A stretch of DNA of 64,000 bases from Cohnella thailandensis (GTDB taxonomy: Bacteria; Bacillota; Bacilli; Paenibacillales; Paenibacillaceae). This document shows, one piece after another, positions 35,007-44,844 of the stretch. A program made the translations under genes and the position numbers. The DNA lies in NCBI RefSeq assembly GCF_014212135.1, contig NZ_JACJVQ010000014.1, positions 62,001 to 126,000 of the forward strand, read 5' to 3'. Positions within the stretch are counted from its first letter, which is position 1; each line of letters opens with the position of its first letter. The notes under the pieces were generated by a model. The model ran no database searches. It was not told the origin of the DNA and saw only the letters and a list, made by a program, of their open reading frames with translations.

Positions 35007-38000
35007 ATGTTCATGTTGCTTAAAGGGCGAAAGTTCGTTCACCTCGTATTGTCCTTGGCACTATTGCAGGGCATTGTCATTCCTTACGGCTCTCGGCCGG
35101 CGGATGCTGCGGAGACGAGAATGGGAAGCGAAGCGGAGCAAATTGCCGCGGGAGTCGGCCATTCGCTCGCGCTCAAAGACGATGGCTCCGTCGTTGCCTG
35201 GGGTCATAATTTATATGGCCAATCGACCGTCCCGGAAGACGCTCAAAGCGAAGTCGTCTCGATCGCCGCGGGCGGGTTCCATACGCTGGCCCTCATGGAA
35301 GACGGATCCGTCAGGACTTGGGGCAGCGATAACCAGGTAATCGCCCCGGAACGGGAAGATGCCCCCTTCGTCGCCGTCGCAGGCGGTTACTTCCATTCGC
35401 TGGCGCTGACGAGCAACGGCTCTGTCGTTGCTTGGGGAGATGACACGTACGGCGAAACGATCGTTCCTGCAGACGCCGAGAGCGGAGTCGTCGCCATCGC
35501 GGCGGGGTGGAACCGGTCGATGGTGCTCAAAGACGATGGCTCCGTCGTTGCTTGGGGATTCTCTTCCTCAACCTTGCCTGTAGACGCCAAAAGCGGGGTC
35601 GTCGGCATCGCTGCCGGATTTACCCATTCGCTGGCGCTCAAAGACGATGGCACCGTGGTTGCCTGGGGAAGCAACGCCAATGGTCAAACGGACGTGCCGG
35701 CAGATCTTAACGATGCGATTGCAATCGCTGCAGGATGGAACTTCTCGCTGGCGCTCAAAGACGACGGCTCCGTCGTCGCTTGGGGAGACGATTCGTATGG
35801 TCAAACGGACGTGCCGCCGGAAGCTCAAAGCGGAGTCATCGCCATCGCTGCGGGACCGGATCATGCGCTGGCGCTCAAGAACGATGGCGCTGTCATCGGT
35901 TGGGGAAACAACATTCATGGCCAGATTAACGTACCCGGCAATGACAACCTCGGCGATCTGAAAATGGATGAGGGGGAGTTTGCCGAGCCTTTCTCTTCTT
36001 CCAACACGTCTTATACGTCCTATATCGGCCCGTCGGTATCGAGCGTGCATGTAACGGCGACGCTGGCGGACACGACTTACGCGTCGCTATATGTCAACAA
36101 TCAGCCGCAAGCAAGCGGCAGCGTCGCGACGGTCGGCGTTTCGGGCCCGTCTGCCGTTATTCCGGTTCAAGTAGAACCCTATTTGAAAGCAGTCAAACGA
36201 TATACGATTACGGTGATCAGGGACTCGACACCGCCCGAAGTTCGGTTCGACCTGAACGGCAATGCGCTTCCGGCCAAGACGGCAACAAGCAAGGTAACCG
36301 TGACGGATACGGAGAGCGGTCTCGTCGCAGGTTCGCTGCAATATGCGTGGACGCAAAGCACGGCAGCGCCGACCGGCGGATGGACGGCATTCACGAACGG
36401 CGACAGCTTGGGACGGACAAGCGGAGACGGCGACTGGTACCTGCATATTCGGGCTTCGGACAGGATCGGCAATGTCGTCGACGCGGTTTCGAACGCGTTC
36501 GTGCTGGATAACGCAGCTCCGGACATTGCGCTCGCCGGCAGCAACCCGATGTACGTCCCGCAAGGGGGAATCTATGCGGAACCGGGGGCGACCGCAACGG
36601 ATGCGATTGACGGGAATATCCCGGCATCGTCGATCGGGATTTCGGGCACGGTCGATACCGCCAGCTTCGGGACCTATCCGATCCGATATTCGGTTGCGGA
36701 TCGCGCAGGGAATACCGCAACGGTGACCCGTAACGTGTATGTATACGACGGAGATGCGCCGACAATCTATCTGAATGGAACGAATCCGATTACGGTAGAG
36801 GCGAACGGGGTATTTACAGATCCCGGCGCAACGGCGCAAGACGCGCAGGACGGCGACTTGTCTGCCTCCATCGTTGTAACCGGAACGGTGGATACGCGCG
36901 TTCTCGGAACGTATAGGCTCGACTACGACGTCTCCGATTCCGCCGGCAACGCGGCGCATACCGTGACGCGCAGCGTCTACGTGCAAGATACGCAGCCTCC
37001 CGTCCTCGAATTGCTGGGAGATCCCGTGATGAGCGTGCAGCTGGGAGAGACGTTTACCGATCCCGGAGCGAAAGCGACGGATGCGTATTACGGCGATATC
37101 TCCAGTCGCATTGTCGTGACGGGAACCGTGAATATGCGGCAGCCGGGCGATTATACGCTTCGTTACAACGTTGTGGATCCTTCTGGCAATGAGGCTTCGG
37201 AAGTGAGCCGCACGGTGCGCGTTATAGGGACGACGATCGTTCCGACAAGCGGTCCGGTGCAAGATACAAGGCCGTACATCGACCTGAACGGCAATCGGTT
37301 CGATCCCTCCCAGATCGACGCCACGAAGCAGTCGATCACGCTGAACGTGATGCCGAACGATGCCGGATCGGCGTATGCCAGCATCCCGGCTTCCGTCCTG
37401 GCCGATATTGCGGACATTAACGATGCCTTCACAATCGAGATTAAAGCCCCTTACGGAAGCTATCGGGTGCCCGTCGATCTGGCCTCTATCATTATTGGAT
37501 TAGAAGACAAGCTGGCAGCGTTAAAATCGAAAGCCGAGGATATCGGCTTCAAGATCAAACTGACCGACTTGTCCGGCAGTAAGGAGATGCAAGAGGCGGT
37601 TGCAAACCATTTGCCTAATAGCGAAGTCCAAGGAGCCATTGTCGATTTTGAAGTGGATATCGTTGACGCCAATACAGGGAAGGAGTTCGCATCTGCTGAC
37701 CGGTTCTCCCGAATGGTTGAACGAGTAATCTCGCTTCCAGACCCTTTAACGGAATATTATGGAGCATTTCTCATCAATCCTAGCGCTGCATCGTTTGTCC
37801 CCGCCCGGGTAGGGGGACTCCATCTTGAACCGGCCGTGACGATTCAATCCTATTCGAACAGCGTGTACGTCGTCGTTGAGAATGCCTTAGAGTTTGCCGA
37901 TGTGGACAATCATTGGAGCAAATCGTACGTGGAGCTTGCCGCAGCGAAGGGCTTGGCCGAGGGAATGGGCAACGGCAAATTCGATCCCGACAAAACGGTG

Positions 38001-38447
38001 ACGAGAGCGGAGTTTACCGCTATGCTGGTTCGTGCGTTGGGACGCGGTGCCTACGCAGGCAGCGCTGCTCGTTATGACGATGTAAAGCCTGATGCGTGGT
38101 ATTACGGCGCGGTGACGCATGCGAAGGAACTCGGCCTGTTGGACTTTGCCCGCGGCACGCACTTCGCTCCCGAAAAGCCGATCTCCCGAGAGGAAATGGC
38201 GAGCATGCTCGCGGCCGCCATTTCCATCGAAAAGCCGCCTGTCCCCGAGGTGCCGGCTCGTTTGGATACCTATAGGGATATGGACAAAATGGACACGGCT
38301 TATCGAGAGGATATTCGGTTGATGGCCGGACTGAACATCATGACGGGTACTGCAGTCGATACGTTTGGCCCGAAAAGCGAAACGACGCGCGCGCAAGCGG
38401 CGGTCGTTCTAATCCGAATGCTACGAACGCTAGAGTGGATAAACTAA
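35007..38447 (+). CDS. RCC1-repeat, DUF5011 and SLH surface protein
   Basis: About 1146 residues. ATG 35007 has GGAG 4 nt before it; ATG 35013 is equally possible, and an in-frame start upstream is not supported by a site. A signal peptide (VHLVLSLALLQGIVIPYGS...ADAAE) is followed by seven RCC1-like propeller repeats (IAAGVGHSLALKDDGSVVAW, WGDDSYGQTDVP), a cadherin-like beta-sandwich (to ~430), an Ig-like region, three DUF5011 domains (each with TDPGA-KA-DA-DGDIS), an unassigned domain (~780-950) and three SLH motifs at the end (VTRAEFTAMLVRALG, ISREEMASMLAAAI, TTRAQAAVVLIRML). It is anchored on the cell surface; the ligand is unknown. Confidence 0.85.
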   Translation: MFMLLKGRKFVHLVLSLALLQGIVIPYGSRPADAAETRMGSEAEQIAAGVGHSLALKDDGSVVAWGHNLYGQSTVPEDAQSEVVSIAAGGFHTLALMEDGSVRTWGSDNQVIAPEREDAPFVAVAGGYFHSLALTSNGSVVAWGDDTYGETIVPADAESGVVAIAAGWNRSMVLKDDGSVVAWGFSSSTLPVDAKSGVVGIAAGFTHSLALKDDGTVVAWGSNANGQTDVPADLNDAIAIAAGWNFSLALKDDGSVVAWGDDSYGQTDVPPEAQSGVIAIAAGPDHALALKNDGAVIGWGNNIHGQINVPGNDNLGDLKMDEGEFAEPFSSSNTSYTSYIGPSVSSVHVTATLADTTYASLYVNNQPQASGSVATVGVSGPSAVIPVQVEPYLKAVKRYTITVIRDSTPPEVRFDLNGNALPAKTATSKVTVTDTESGLVAGSLQYAWTQSTAAPTGGWTAFTNGDSLGRTSGDGDWYLHIRASDRIGNVVDAVSNAFVLDNAAPDIALAGSNPMYVPQGGIYAEPGATATDAIDGNIPASSIGISGTVDTASFGTYPIRYSVADRAGNTATVTRNVYVYDGDAPTIYLNGTNPITVEANGVFTDPGATAQDAQDGDLSASIVVTGTVDTRVLGTYRLDYDVSDSAGNAAHTVTRSVYVQDTQPPVLELLGDPVMSVQLGETFTDPGAKATDAYYGDISSRIVVTGTVNMRQPGDYTLRYNVVDPSGNEASEVSRTVRVIGTTIVPTSGPVQDTRPYIDLNGNRFDPSQIDATKQSITLNVMPNDAGSAYASIPASVLADIADINDAFTIEIKAPYGSYRVPVDLASIIIGLEDKLAALKSKAEDIGFKIKLTDLSGSKEMQEAVANHLPNSEVQGAIVDFEVDIVDANTGKEFASADRFSRMVERVISLPDPLTEYYGAFLINPSAASFVPARVGGLHLEPAVTIQSYSNSVYVVVENALEFADVDNHWSKSYVELAAAKGLAEGMGNGKFDPDKTVTRAEFTAMLVRALGRGAYAGSAARYDDVKPDAWYYGAVTHAKELGLLDFARGTHFAPEKPISREEMASMLAAAISIEKPPVPEVPARLDTYRDMDKMDTAYREDIRLMAGLNIMTGTAVDTFGPKSETTRAQAAVVLIRMLRTLEWIN

Positions 38448-38467
38448 TGGTCTGGTAGATTTCGCTT

Positions 38468-38491
38468 AAAGCGGCAGAGATGCCGCTTTTT
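38468..38491 (+). terminator. Terminator of the RCC1/SLH gene
   Basis: AAAGCGGCA (38468-38476), loop GAGA, TGCCGCTTT (38481-38489), followed by TT. Confidence 0.85.
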
Positions 38492-38500
38492 GTACACGTG

Positions 38501-38530
38501 AGCCCGGTGACGATCCGTCGTCATCGGGCT
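38501..38530. repeat. 13-bp inverted repeat hairpin
   Basis: AGCCCGGTGACGA (38501-38513) pairs with TCGTCATCGGGCT (38518-38530), 12 of 13 paired with a TCCG loop; no T-run. It lies between the SLH gene and the GH95 promoter. Confidence 0.6.
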
Positions 38531-38635
38531 GCTTGGCGTTTTCCCCCAATCCGCCTTCGCTCCTTGAGAAGCTTCGAGGACAAAAATATATAAATAGATG
38601 AAAATCTCACACGGCTGACCCAAGAAATAAGAGAG

Positions 38636-38650
38636 TTCATGAACTATACT
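38636..38650 (+). promoter_or_regulatory. Promoter motif shared with the GH43 gene
   Basis: TTCATGAACTATACT contains a palindromic TTCATGAA and a -10-like TATACT (38645-38650). An identical 15-mer lies at 47253-47267 before the GH43 gene. No -35 is evident, so activator dependence (an AraC protein of this locus) is inferred. Confidence 0.6.
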
Positions 38651-38692
38651 GGTAAGGACTGCCCCTGAACGCGAGATAAAGGAGAGCGAAGA

Positions 38693-40996
38693 ATGAATCT
38701 ATCCGCGGAAACTTTAATGTATTTCGAAGAGCCGGCAAACGACTGGAATTCGGCGTTGCCCGTAGGGAACGGCCGATTAGGCGGCATGGTCTTCGGAACG
38801 GTTGAGGAAGAATTGATTCAATTCAATGAAGATACCGTCTGGTACGGAGGGCCGAGAAACCGGGTCAATCCCGACGCCTTGGCCCATCTTCCCGAAGTGC
38901 GGAGATTGGTGTTCGAAGGCAAGCTCAAGGAGGCTCACCGGCTGGCCGAGGCGGCTCTATCCGCTACGCCGCGAAGCGAGCGGCATTATTTGACGGCGGG
39001 CAATCTTGTCCTCTGCTTCGATCATCCCGAAGACGAGGTCTCGCATTATCGCAGAGAGCTCGATCTGGAGAAAGCCATCGCGTCGGCTGCTTACGAAATC
39101 GGCGGCGTGAAGTATCGCAGGGAAGTCTTCTGCAGCTTTCCGGATCAAGCGATGGTCATCCGCCTGGAAGCGGACCGTCCCGGCGCTTTATCGTTCAATG
39201 CTCGTTTCGAGCGGAATAAAGGGAGATATATGGACCGGTCCTCTAGGGAGGGGACGGATACGATCCTGATGAGCAACGACTGCGGCGGGAGAGACGGGCT
39301 TGCCTATACGGCCGCCGTCAAAGCGATTCCAACCGGAGGCAGCGCAAAGGTCATCGGAGAACATCTCTTCGTGGAGTCGGCGGACGCCGTTACGCTCATC
39401 CTTGCCGTCGCGACTACGTTTCGCTTCGAAGAGCCCGAACGTCAATGCTTGGATATCTTGAATCGTGCCGCGGGTCAGCCGTTCGAAGGGCTAAGGAAGA
39501 GACACCTTGAGGATTATGCGCCTTTGTTCCGAAGAGTAAAGCTTGAACTGGCATCGGCAACGGGATCGGAGAACGAACGATCCGTTGCGCGGCGTCTAGA
39601 GAAGGTGATGCAGGGGGCGGAGGATGCCGGGCTGGTCACGCTGTATTTTCACTTCGGAAGATATTTGCTCCTCTCCAGCAGCAGGCCGGGCTCGCTTCCG
39701 GCGAATCTGCAGGGCATCTGGAACGACTCCATGACGCCGCCTTGGGACAGCAAGTATACGATCAACATCAATACGCAAATGAATTACTGGCCGGCGGAGA
39801 CCTGCAACCTGGCGGAGTGCCACGAGCCTTTATTCGAGCTGATCGAACGCATGAGGGTTACCGGAAGGGCGACGGCTCAAGAGATGTACGGCTGCCGGGG
39901 TTTCGTGGCGCATCATAATACGGACATCTGGGCGGATACCGCTCCGCAGGATATCTATGGTCCCGCGACGCAGTGGGTCATGGGAGCAGCCTGGCTTACC
40001 TTGCATATGTGGGAGCATTATCTGTTTAATCCGGATGAACGGTTCCTGCGGCGCGCTTACGACACGATGAAGGAAGCGGCATTGTTCTTCTTGGACTTCC
40101 TGGTCGAGAGTCCCGAAGGGTATCTCGTCACGAATCCGTCCGTCTCGCCGGAGAATGTCTATCGCCTTCCGAACGGGGAATCCGGAACGCTGTGCTACGG
40201 ACCCGCGATGGATACGCAGATCATCACGGAGCTGCTGAACGCCTGCATTCGATCCAGCCTGATTCTGGATACGGACGAGGAAGAACGCAGCCAGTGGGAA
40301 GAGACGTTGGCTCGCCTTCCCAAGATGCGGGTAGGCAAGCACGGCCAGCTGCAAGAGTGGCTGGAAGATTACGAGGAGATGGAACCGGGTCATCGGCATA
40401 TCTCCCACTTGTTCGCCTTGCATCCGGGCACCGCGATCAGCCCTGACGCGACTCCGGAGCTCGCGCAAGCGGCCAAGGAGACTCTCGTGCAGAGATTGGC
40501 CAACGGCGGGGGGCATACGGGGTGGAGCCGAGCCTGGATCATTAACTTCTGGGCGCGTCTTCTTGACGGCGATCAGGCCTACGACCACACGATGGCGCTG
40601 CTGAGCAAGTCGACGCTGCCTAACCTGTTCGACAATCATCCGCCGTTTCAGATCGACGGCAACTTCGGCGGCATTGCCGGCATAGCCGAGATGCTGCTCC
40701 AAAGCCATCTGGACCATATCCATCTGCTTCCGGCTTTGCCGAAGGCTTGGCCGAGCGGACGGGTTTCCGGACTTCGCGCGCGAGGCGGCTTCGAAATCGA
40801 TTTGGAATGGAGCGAGGGCTGTCTGGCACGGGCGCGGGTAACGTCGACTAACGGTCATACGCTTCGCCTGCAGGCGAGCATTCCCGTGCGAGCGGTTCGA
40901 GAGGACGGGAGTCCGATTCCAGCGATTCGGAGCGACAACGGAAGGATCGAGCTTCCTACTAGCGCAGGAGAGATTTTCCTCATTCTGCCGAACTGA
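38693..40996 (+). CDS. GH95 glycoside hydrolase
   Basis: 767 residues; ATG with GGAGAG upstream, no signal peptide, so intracellular. It matches GH95 (alpha-1,2-L-fucosidase / alpha-L-galactosidase) along its length: N-terminal [18 protein letters not shown] and [12 protein letters not shown], the (alpha/alpha)6 barrel with [54 protein letters not shown] and [19 protein letters not shown], and the C-terminal beta domain. Plant pectin and xyloglucan carry fucose and L-galactose, which fits the pectin genes downstream. Which sugar it removes cannot be told from sequence alone. Confidence 0.92.
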   Translation: MNLSAETLMYFEEPANDWNSALPVGNGRLGGMVFGTVEEELIQFNEDTVWYGGPRNRVNPDALAHLPEVRRLVFEGKLKEAHRLAEAALSATPRSERHYLTAGNLVLCFDHPEDEVSHYRRELDLEKAIASAAYEIGGVKYRREVFCSFPDQAMVIRLEADRPGALSFNARFERNKGRYMDRSSREGTDTILMSNDCGGRDGLAYTAAVKAIPTGGSAKVIGEHLFVESADAVTLILAVATTFRFEEPERQCLDILNRAAGQPFEGLRKRHLEDYAPLFRRVKLELASATGSENERSVARRLEKVMQGAEDAGLVTLYFHFGRYLLLSSSRPGSLPANLQGIWNDSMTPPWDSKYTININTQMNYWPAETCNLAECHEPLFELIERMRVTGRATAQEMYGCRGFVAHHNTDIWADTAPQDIYGPATQWVMGAAWLTLHMWEHYLFNPDERFLRRAYDTMKEAALFFLDFLVESPEGYLVTNPSVSPENVYRLPNGESGTLCYGPAMDTQIITELLNACIRSSLILDTDEEERSQWEETLARLPKMRVGKHGQLQEWLEDYEEMEPGHRHISHLFALHPGTAISPDATPELAQAAKETLVQRLANGGGHTGWSRAWIINFWARLLDGDQAYDHTMALLSKSTLPNLFDNHPPFQIDGNFGGIAGIAEMLLQSHLDHIHLLPALPKAWPSGRVSGLRARGGFEIDLEWSEGCLARARVTSTNGHTLRLQASIPVRAVREDGSPIPAIRSDNGRIELPTSAGEIFLILPN

Positions 40997-41037
40997 AAAA
41001 ACGCTCGTTCCGGGTTATCCCGGAGCGAGCGTTTTTT
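40996..41037. terminator. Bidirectional terminator
   Basis: AAAAACGCTCGTTCCGGG and CCCGGAGCGAGCGTTTTT pair almost perfectly (40996-41036), with an A-run on the left and a T-run on the right, so it serves both the GH95 gene and the convergent transporter operon. Confidence 0.9.
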
Positions 41038-41045
41038 TGGCTTGC

Positions 41046-42593
41046 TTATTCAGCTTTGCTGGCGTACCAAGCGGAGAACTGCTTCTGATATTCGGCGATG
41101 TACTTGTCGAGACCGGCTTCCTTCAGCTTCTGGAGCGTCTTAGGGAAGTGGGTGTCGTAATCGACGAAGCCGCTGGCGATCGGCGCGACCAATTCCGTGA
41201 AGACGCCGTTGAGCTTGGACTCTTCGTTCTTGACCGCGGTGTTGTCGAAGTTGAAGCCGGCGGTCTTGGACAGGATCGCGTCGTCGTCCCAATGCTTGTA
41301 CTGCTCGATGAAGTCGTCCGGCACGCTCTTCTCGAAGCGCATGAATTTATCGTTCATCATCATCCAGTCGTCGAAGAACAAGTCGGAGGTCAGCTTCGTG
41401 ACGCGCCCGTTCTCGTCCAGCGTATAGTCCTTGTCCTTGATGCCGTAAGTGAAGAAATCGTACAGCTCTTGGTTCTTCTGCAGCAGGTTGAAGAAAGCGA
41501 CGTACCGCTCGGGGTGCTTGGCGTTGGCCGATACGAAGTAGGCGGTGTTATACGTGCCGCGGCTGATCTTCGGACGGTCGTTCTTGCTCAGGAAGTAGTT
41601 CTGAAGCTTGGCCGTCGGAACCGCCTTCGTAATCCCCGCGATGCCTTCGATCGGACGGGTGGCGGTCCCGGTGAAGAACATGGCCTTGCCCGCGTTCCAG
41701 TCGGACATCAGCTGCGGCTGGTTCGTGACCGCGTACTTCGGAATGATCCCCTTCTTGTACCAGCCGTTCATTAGATCGGCGTATTTCTTGAACTCGGGCG
41801 ATTCGTACCAGCTGATCAGCTTATCGTCTTGGTCGGCTTCGTTCACTGCGATAAAGTTGTTGATCCAATTCAAGTTCTTGTCGGTGTATTCGTACATCAG
41901 CATGTAGGTGGCGTCCGCCGACGCGAAGCCGATCATGTCCGGGTACTTGGCATGGACTTTGTCGTAGTATTGCTCCAAGTCCGCAAGCGAGCCGATCGAC
42001 GTCATGCCGACTTCCTCGAGCAGGTCCTGGCGAACCATCACGCTGTAGAAGGCGGCCGAGCTCGCCCGGTTGCCGACCGGAATCGCGTATTGCTTGCCGT
42101 TCAGCTTGAAGGCGTCGAACGAAGCGGCCGCGACGTTGCTCTTCAAATCCGGCGCGTAGGCGTCGACGTACGGCGTCAGATCCGCGTACAGGCCTTTGGA
42201 CACGGACTTCGATAGGTAATTGATGTCCGTGTAAGCCGCGAACTCTTCGCCGGAGGAGAGCATGAGATCGGTCTTGCCGCCGCCGTATTCGGACCAAGGC
42301 AGGTACACGAATTCCAGCTCGGCATTGATCTCCTTCTTGACGAGATCCTTCAGCTCGTTGCCGGCCAGCTCCGCCATCCGCTTGGATTGGCCGGTGTAGA
42401 ACACGAGCTTCAATTTAACCGGCTCGGAGAAGTCGGCCTGGGTCGGATCGCCGGGCGTTGGCGATGCCTCCGAGGAAGACGAGCCTGAGGGAGAACCAGA
42501 GCCTGCCGAACCTCCGTCATTCGAATTCGAGCTGCACGCGGACAGGAAGAGAACGAGGGCGAGCAGCGAGAACCAGGTAATGCGACGTGCCAT
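41046..42593 (-). CDS. Extracellular sugar-binding lipoprotein of an LplABC-type importer
   Basis: 515 residues. The start at 42593 is set by AGGAGGTC 8 nt upstream. The lipobox LFLSACSS places the mature protein on the membrane. It is a family-1 extracellular solute-binding protein of the large (~500-residue) LplA/YtcQ type, starting with a Ser/Gly-rich linker and KLKLVFYTGQSKRMAELAGN, with CPA-like GSLADLEQYYDKVHAKYPDM and ISWYESPEFKKYADLMNGWY. It would deliver oligosaccharides (probably unsaturated galacturonides or rhamnogalacturonides, from context) to the two permeases encoded upstream. No ATPase gene lies here; a shared MsmX-type ATPase is usual. Confidence 0.92.
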   Translation of the reverse strand: MARRITWFSLLALVLFLSACSSNSNDGGSAGSGSPSGSSSSEASPTPGDPTQADFSEPVKLKLVFYTGQSKRMAELAGNELKDLVKKEINAELEFVYLPWSEYGGGKTDLMLSSGEEFAAYTDINYLSKSVSKGLYADLTPYVDAYAPDLKSNVAAASFDAFKLNGKQYAIPVGNRASSAAFYSVMVRQDLLEEVGMTSIGSLADLEQYYDKVHAKYPDMIGFASADATYMLMYEYTDKNLNWINNFIAVNEADQDDKLISWYESPEFKKYADLMNGWYKKGIIPKYAVTNQPQLMSDWNAGKAMFFTGTATRPIEGIAGITKAVPTAKLQNYFLSKNDRPKISRGTYNTAYFVSANAKHPERYVAFFNLLQKNQELYDFFTYGIKDKDYTLDENGRVTKLTSDLFFDDWMMMNDKFMRFEKSVPDDFIEQYKHWDDDAILSKTAGFNFDNTAVKNEESKLNGVFTELVAPIASGFVDYDTHFPKTLQKLKEAGLDKYIAEYQKQFSAWYASKAE

Positions 42594-42625
42594 AATGCAT
42601 GACCTCCTAAGTTTTATTTGTTCTG

Positions 42626-42652
42626 GGAAAGCGATTTCAGAATACGCTTTCA
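42626..42652. promoter_or_regulatory. Two overlapping cre-like sites before the binding-protein gene
   Basis: GGAAAGCGATTTCA (42626-42639) and, on the other strand, TGAAAGCGTATTCT (42652-42639) each match the CcpA cre consensus at 13 of 14 positions. They lie 33-59 bp upstream of the binding-protein start, inside the permease-to-binding-protein gap, where CcpA could block transcription of the most abundant component. Confidence 0.6.
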
Positions 42653-42721
42653 GCCGTGCGATCGCTATCTCAAGAATCTTAAAAACATTAAAAAACAAGG
42701 GATCTGCGGCCTTAAAAAACC

Positions 42722-42735
42722 TGAAAACGCTTAGG
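42722..42735. promoter_or_regulatory. cre-like site
   Basis: TGAAAACGCTTAGG matches the left 12 positions of the cre consensus. It lies just after the permease gene, together with AT-rich sequence, and resembles the sites at 44747, 44791 and 47243. Confidence 0.4.
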
Positions 42736-42759
42736 TTTTATTGAAAGAAGACGCAATGC

Positions 42760-43644
42760 TCAGCCTTTGACGGAACCGACGATAATGCCCCTGACGAAAT
42801 AGCGCTGCAGGAACGGGTACAGGATCGCGATCGGCAGCACGGTCAGGCAGGTCATGGCGAGCTTGGCCGTTTCCAGCGGCGGAGCGATGATGGCTCCGCT
42901 GATTCGGGATGCGGCGCCGGAAGCGAGGAACTGAATGTTCGCCATCATATAGTACATCATATATTGGATCGTAAATAGCTTCTCGTCCGTTACCAGCATA
43001 AGAGGCAGGAAGAAGTCGTTCCAGAACTGCAACGCGTAGAAAAGCGAGATGGTGACGAGCCCGACCTGGCCGAGAGGCAGCATGATGCGGAAGAAGATCA
43101 AGTAATGCCCCGCGCCGTCGATCTGGGCCGACTCGACGACTTCATGGGGAATGCTCTTGAAGTAGTTGGCCTGCAAGTACATCAGGAAGACGTTGAGCAA
43201 GTACGGAACGAAGAGTCCCGCCAGCGTATTGTCCAAGTGATAATATTTCGTCGCCAGAATGTACCACGGCAGCGTTCCTCCGCTGAACAGCATCGTAAAG
43301 TAAGCGAAGAAAGCGAACACGTTGCGGTGACGAAATCCCTTGGCGGTAATGACGTAGGCGTAAGCGGACGTCACGATCACGGCGGATGCGGTGCCCATTG
43401 CCGTTATCATGACCGAGTTCAAGTATCCGCGAACGATCTCCTCCGACTTAGAGCCGAACATGAACTTGTAGGTGTCGAACGTGAAGCCTTGCGGGAGAAA
43501 AGAGTAACCGTTCGCCGCAATCTCAGTCTCGGTCGAGAGCGAGCCCGACACCGCGAGGACGAACGGAACCAAGCAGACGAGAGCGAACAGACCGATGAAG
43601 ACGTAGAAGATGATCAGCAGCGTTTTATTTTCCCGGATCGCCAT
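42760..43644 (-). CDS. Sugar ABC transporter permease, LplC type
   Basis: 294 residues, six membrane spans (from LLIIFYVFIGLFALVCLVPF onward; AFFAYFTMLFSGGTLPWYIL; LTVLPIAILYPFLQRYFVRG), and an EAA-like loop around VVESAQIDGAGHYLIFFRIM facing the ATPase. The C-terminal RGIIVGSVKG is typical of the YtcP/LplC family. The first residues overlap nothing; AGGAGG precedes the ATG. It pairs with the LplB-type permease 12 bp upstream and the binding protein downstream. Confidence 0.93.
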   Translation of the reverse strand: MAIRENKTLLIIFYVFIGLFALVCLVPFVLAVSGSLSTETEIAANGYSFLPQGFTFDTYKFMFGSKSEEIVRGYLNSVMITAMGTASAVIVTSAYAYVITAKGFRHRNVFAFFAYFTMLFSGGTLPWYILATKYYHLDNTLAGLFVPYLLNVFLMYLQANYFKSIPHEVVESAQIDGAGHYLIFFRIMLPLGQVGLVTISLFYALQFWNDFFLPLMLVTDEKLFTIQYMMYYMMANIQFLASGAASRISGAIIAPPLETAKLAMTCLTVLPIAILYPFLQRYFVRGIIVGSVKG

Positions 43645-43656
43645 GTTGCACTCCTC

Positions 43657-44619
43657 CTAGAATAGTTTGCTGTCCCGGTCGTACCAGCCGGCCAGCTTGT
43701 TGGCGATCAGCACGAGCAGGAAGCCAAAGACGGATTGATAGAGCGTTATCGCCGAAGCGAAGCCGAACTCGCCGGAACGGATAGCCGTCCGGTACACGAA
43801 GACGTCGATGATGTCGGTGGTCGGCAGAAGCAGCGGATTGAGGAAGGTCACGCCCATGATCATGCTGAGGTCGCCCTTGAGCATCCCGCCGATGCCGAGC
43901 AAGGTCAGCAATATAATAGAGGGAATCAGCATCGGAAGCGTAATCCGGGTAATCAACTGCCACCGGGATGCGCCGTCGATCCGAGCCGCCTCGTAATAGG
44001 ACGTATCGATCCCCTGCAGCACCGCGTAGTAAATGATGGCTCCGTGCCCCGCGCTTTTCCAGATATTCGCAAGGACGAGAATGACGACGAACAGCCAGGG
44101 ATGCGCGTACCAGTCGACGGCCTGCAGCCCGATCGCTTCCAGCAGCTTATTGACGATCCCCTTCTCGAAGTCGAGCAGCGAGAACAGGATGGCGCCGATG
44201 ACGATCCAGGAGATAAAGTAAGGGAAAAACATGACGCTTTGCGTAACCTTGATAAAGCCTTTGCTTCTCAGCTCGTTAAGGGCGATGGCCAGTGCGACCG
44301 AGAAAAAAGTGCCGGTGAGCATGTACAGCACGTTCAGCATGACCGTGTTGCGCGTCGCCCGCAGGGCGCTGTCCATGCTGGAGAAGAAGAAGTCGAAGTT
44401 ATCGAAGCCCGCCCAGGGGCTCCCGAAGATCCCGCCGTTGTAATTGTAATTCTTGAACACGAGGATGAGGCCGCTCATCGGCAGATAAGCGAACAGGATC
44501 AGCGCGATCACGCCGGGCAGGGCCAGCAGGTAAAGCGAGCTGTCGTTGCGAAGCGTTCGAAGCCATTTGGACTTGGCGCGGCCTTTCGTTCCGGACAGGC
44601 GATAAGCTTCTTCCGACAT
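43657..44619 (-). CDS. Sugar ABC transporter permease, LplB type
   Basis: 320 residues. An N-terminal cytoplasmic segment with basic residues is followed by LYLLALPGVIALILFAYLPM, GLILVFKNYNYNGGIFGSPW (family marker), and the EAA loop SYYEAARIDGASRWQLITRI. The C-terminus reads LIANKLAGWYDRDSKLF. First gene of the minus-strand operon: permease, permease, binding protein. AAGGAG lies before the ATG. Confidence 0.93.
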   Translation of the reverse strand: MSEEAYRLSGTKGRAKSKWLRTLRNDSSLYLLALPGVIALILFAYLPMSGLILVFKNYNYNGGIFGSPWAGFDNFDFFFSSMDSALRATRNTVMLNVLYMLTGTFFSVALAIALNELRSKGFIKVTQSVMFFPYFISWIVIGAILFSLLDFEKGIVNKLLEAIGLQAVDWYAHPWLFVVILVLANIWKSAGHGAIIYYAVLQGIDTSYYEAARIDGASRWQLITRITLPMLIPSIILLTLLGIGGMLKGDLSMIMGVTFLNPLLLPTTDIIDVFVYRTAIRSGEFGFASAITLYQSVFGFLLVLIANKLAGWYDRDSKLF

Positions 44620-44734
44620 CGAGATTCACTCCTTATTCGTTAAGTTGGTTGATAGCGCGGAAGCCGCTTCGCATCGATGCGGGGCCGAAAGCGCTGTGCT
44701 GCATCAAGCTTATTGAACTCGCCGTGGAAGCGCC

Positions 44735-44760
44735 ATCATAAAGAAATGAAATCGCTTAAA
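44735..44760 (-). promoter_or_regulatory. Promoter of the importer operon with cre-like operator
   Basis: On the minus strand, a cre-like 14-mer (TGAAATCGCTTAAA on +, 44747-44760) is followed 6 bp later by TATGAT (44740-44735) as -10 box. The same order and spacing (cre-like site, 5 bp, TATACT) is seen at the GH43 promoter at 47243-47267. The leader contains the 12-bp palindrome CGCATCGATGCG (44670-44681). Confidence 0.5.
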
Positions 44761-44790
44761 AAATCAAGCGGGAGCCGACCTTCAAAAAAC

Positions 44791-44804
44791 TGAAAAGGCT
44801 TAAA
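44791..44804. promoter_or_regulatory. cre-like site
   Basis: TGAAAAGGCTTAAA, close to the cre-like 14-mers at 44747 and 42722. It lies upstream of the importer promoter and next to the terminator of the AraC gene. Confidence 0.35.
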
Positions 44805-44839
44805 AAAGCAAAATGGCCCCGAGTCCGCTGACTCGGGGC
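44802..44839 (-). terminator. Terminator of the membrane AraC gene
   Basis: GCCCCGAGT (44816-44824) and ACTCGGGGC (44831-44839) pair perfectly; reading on the minus strand, T-rich CATTTTGCTTTTTT follows. Confidence 0.85.
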
Positions 44840-44844
44840 ACGTC

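Noticed and set aside
44670-44681. CGCATCGATGCG palindrome as importer operator
   Set aside because: It lies in the leader of the importer transcript, a short palindrome in GC-rich sequence, with no second copy in the locus.
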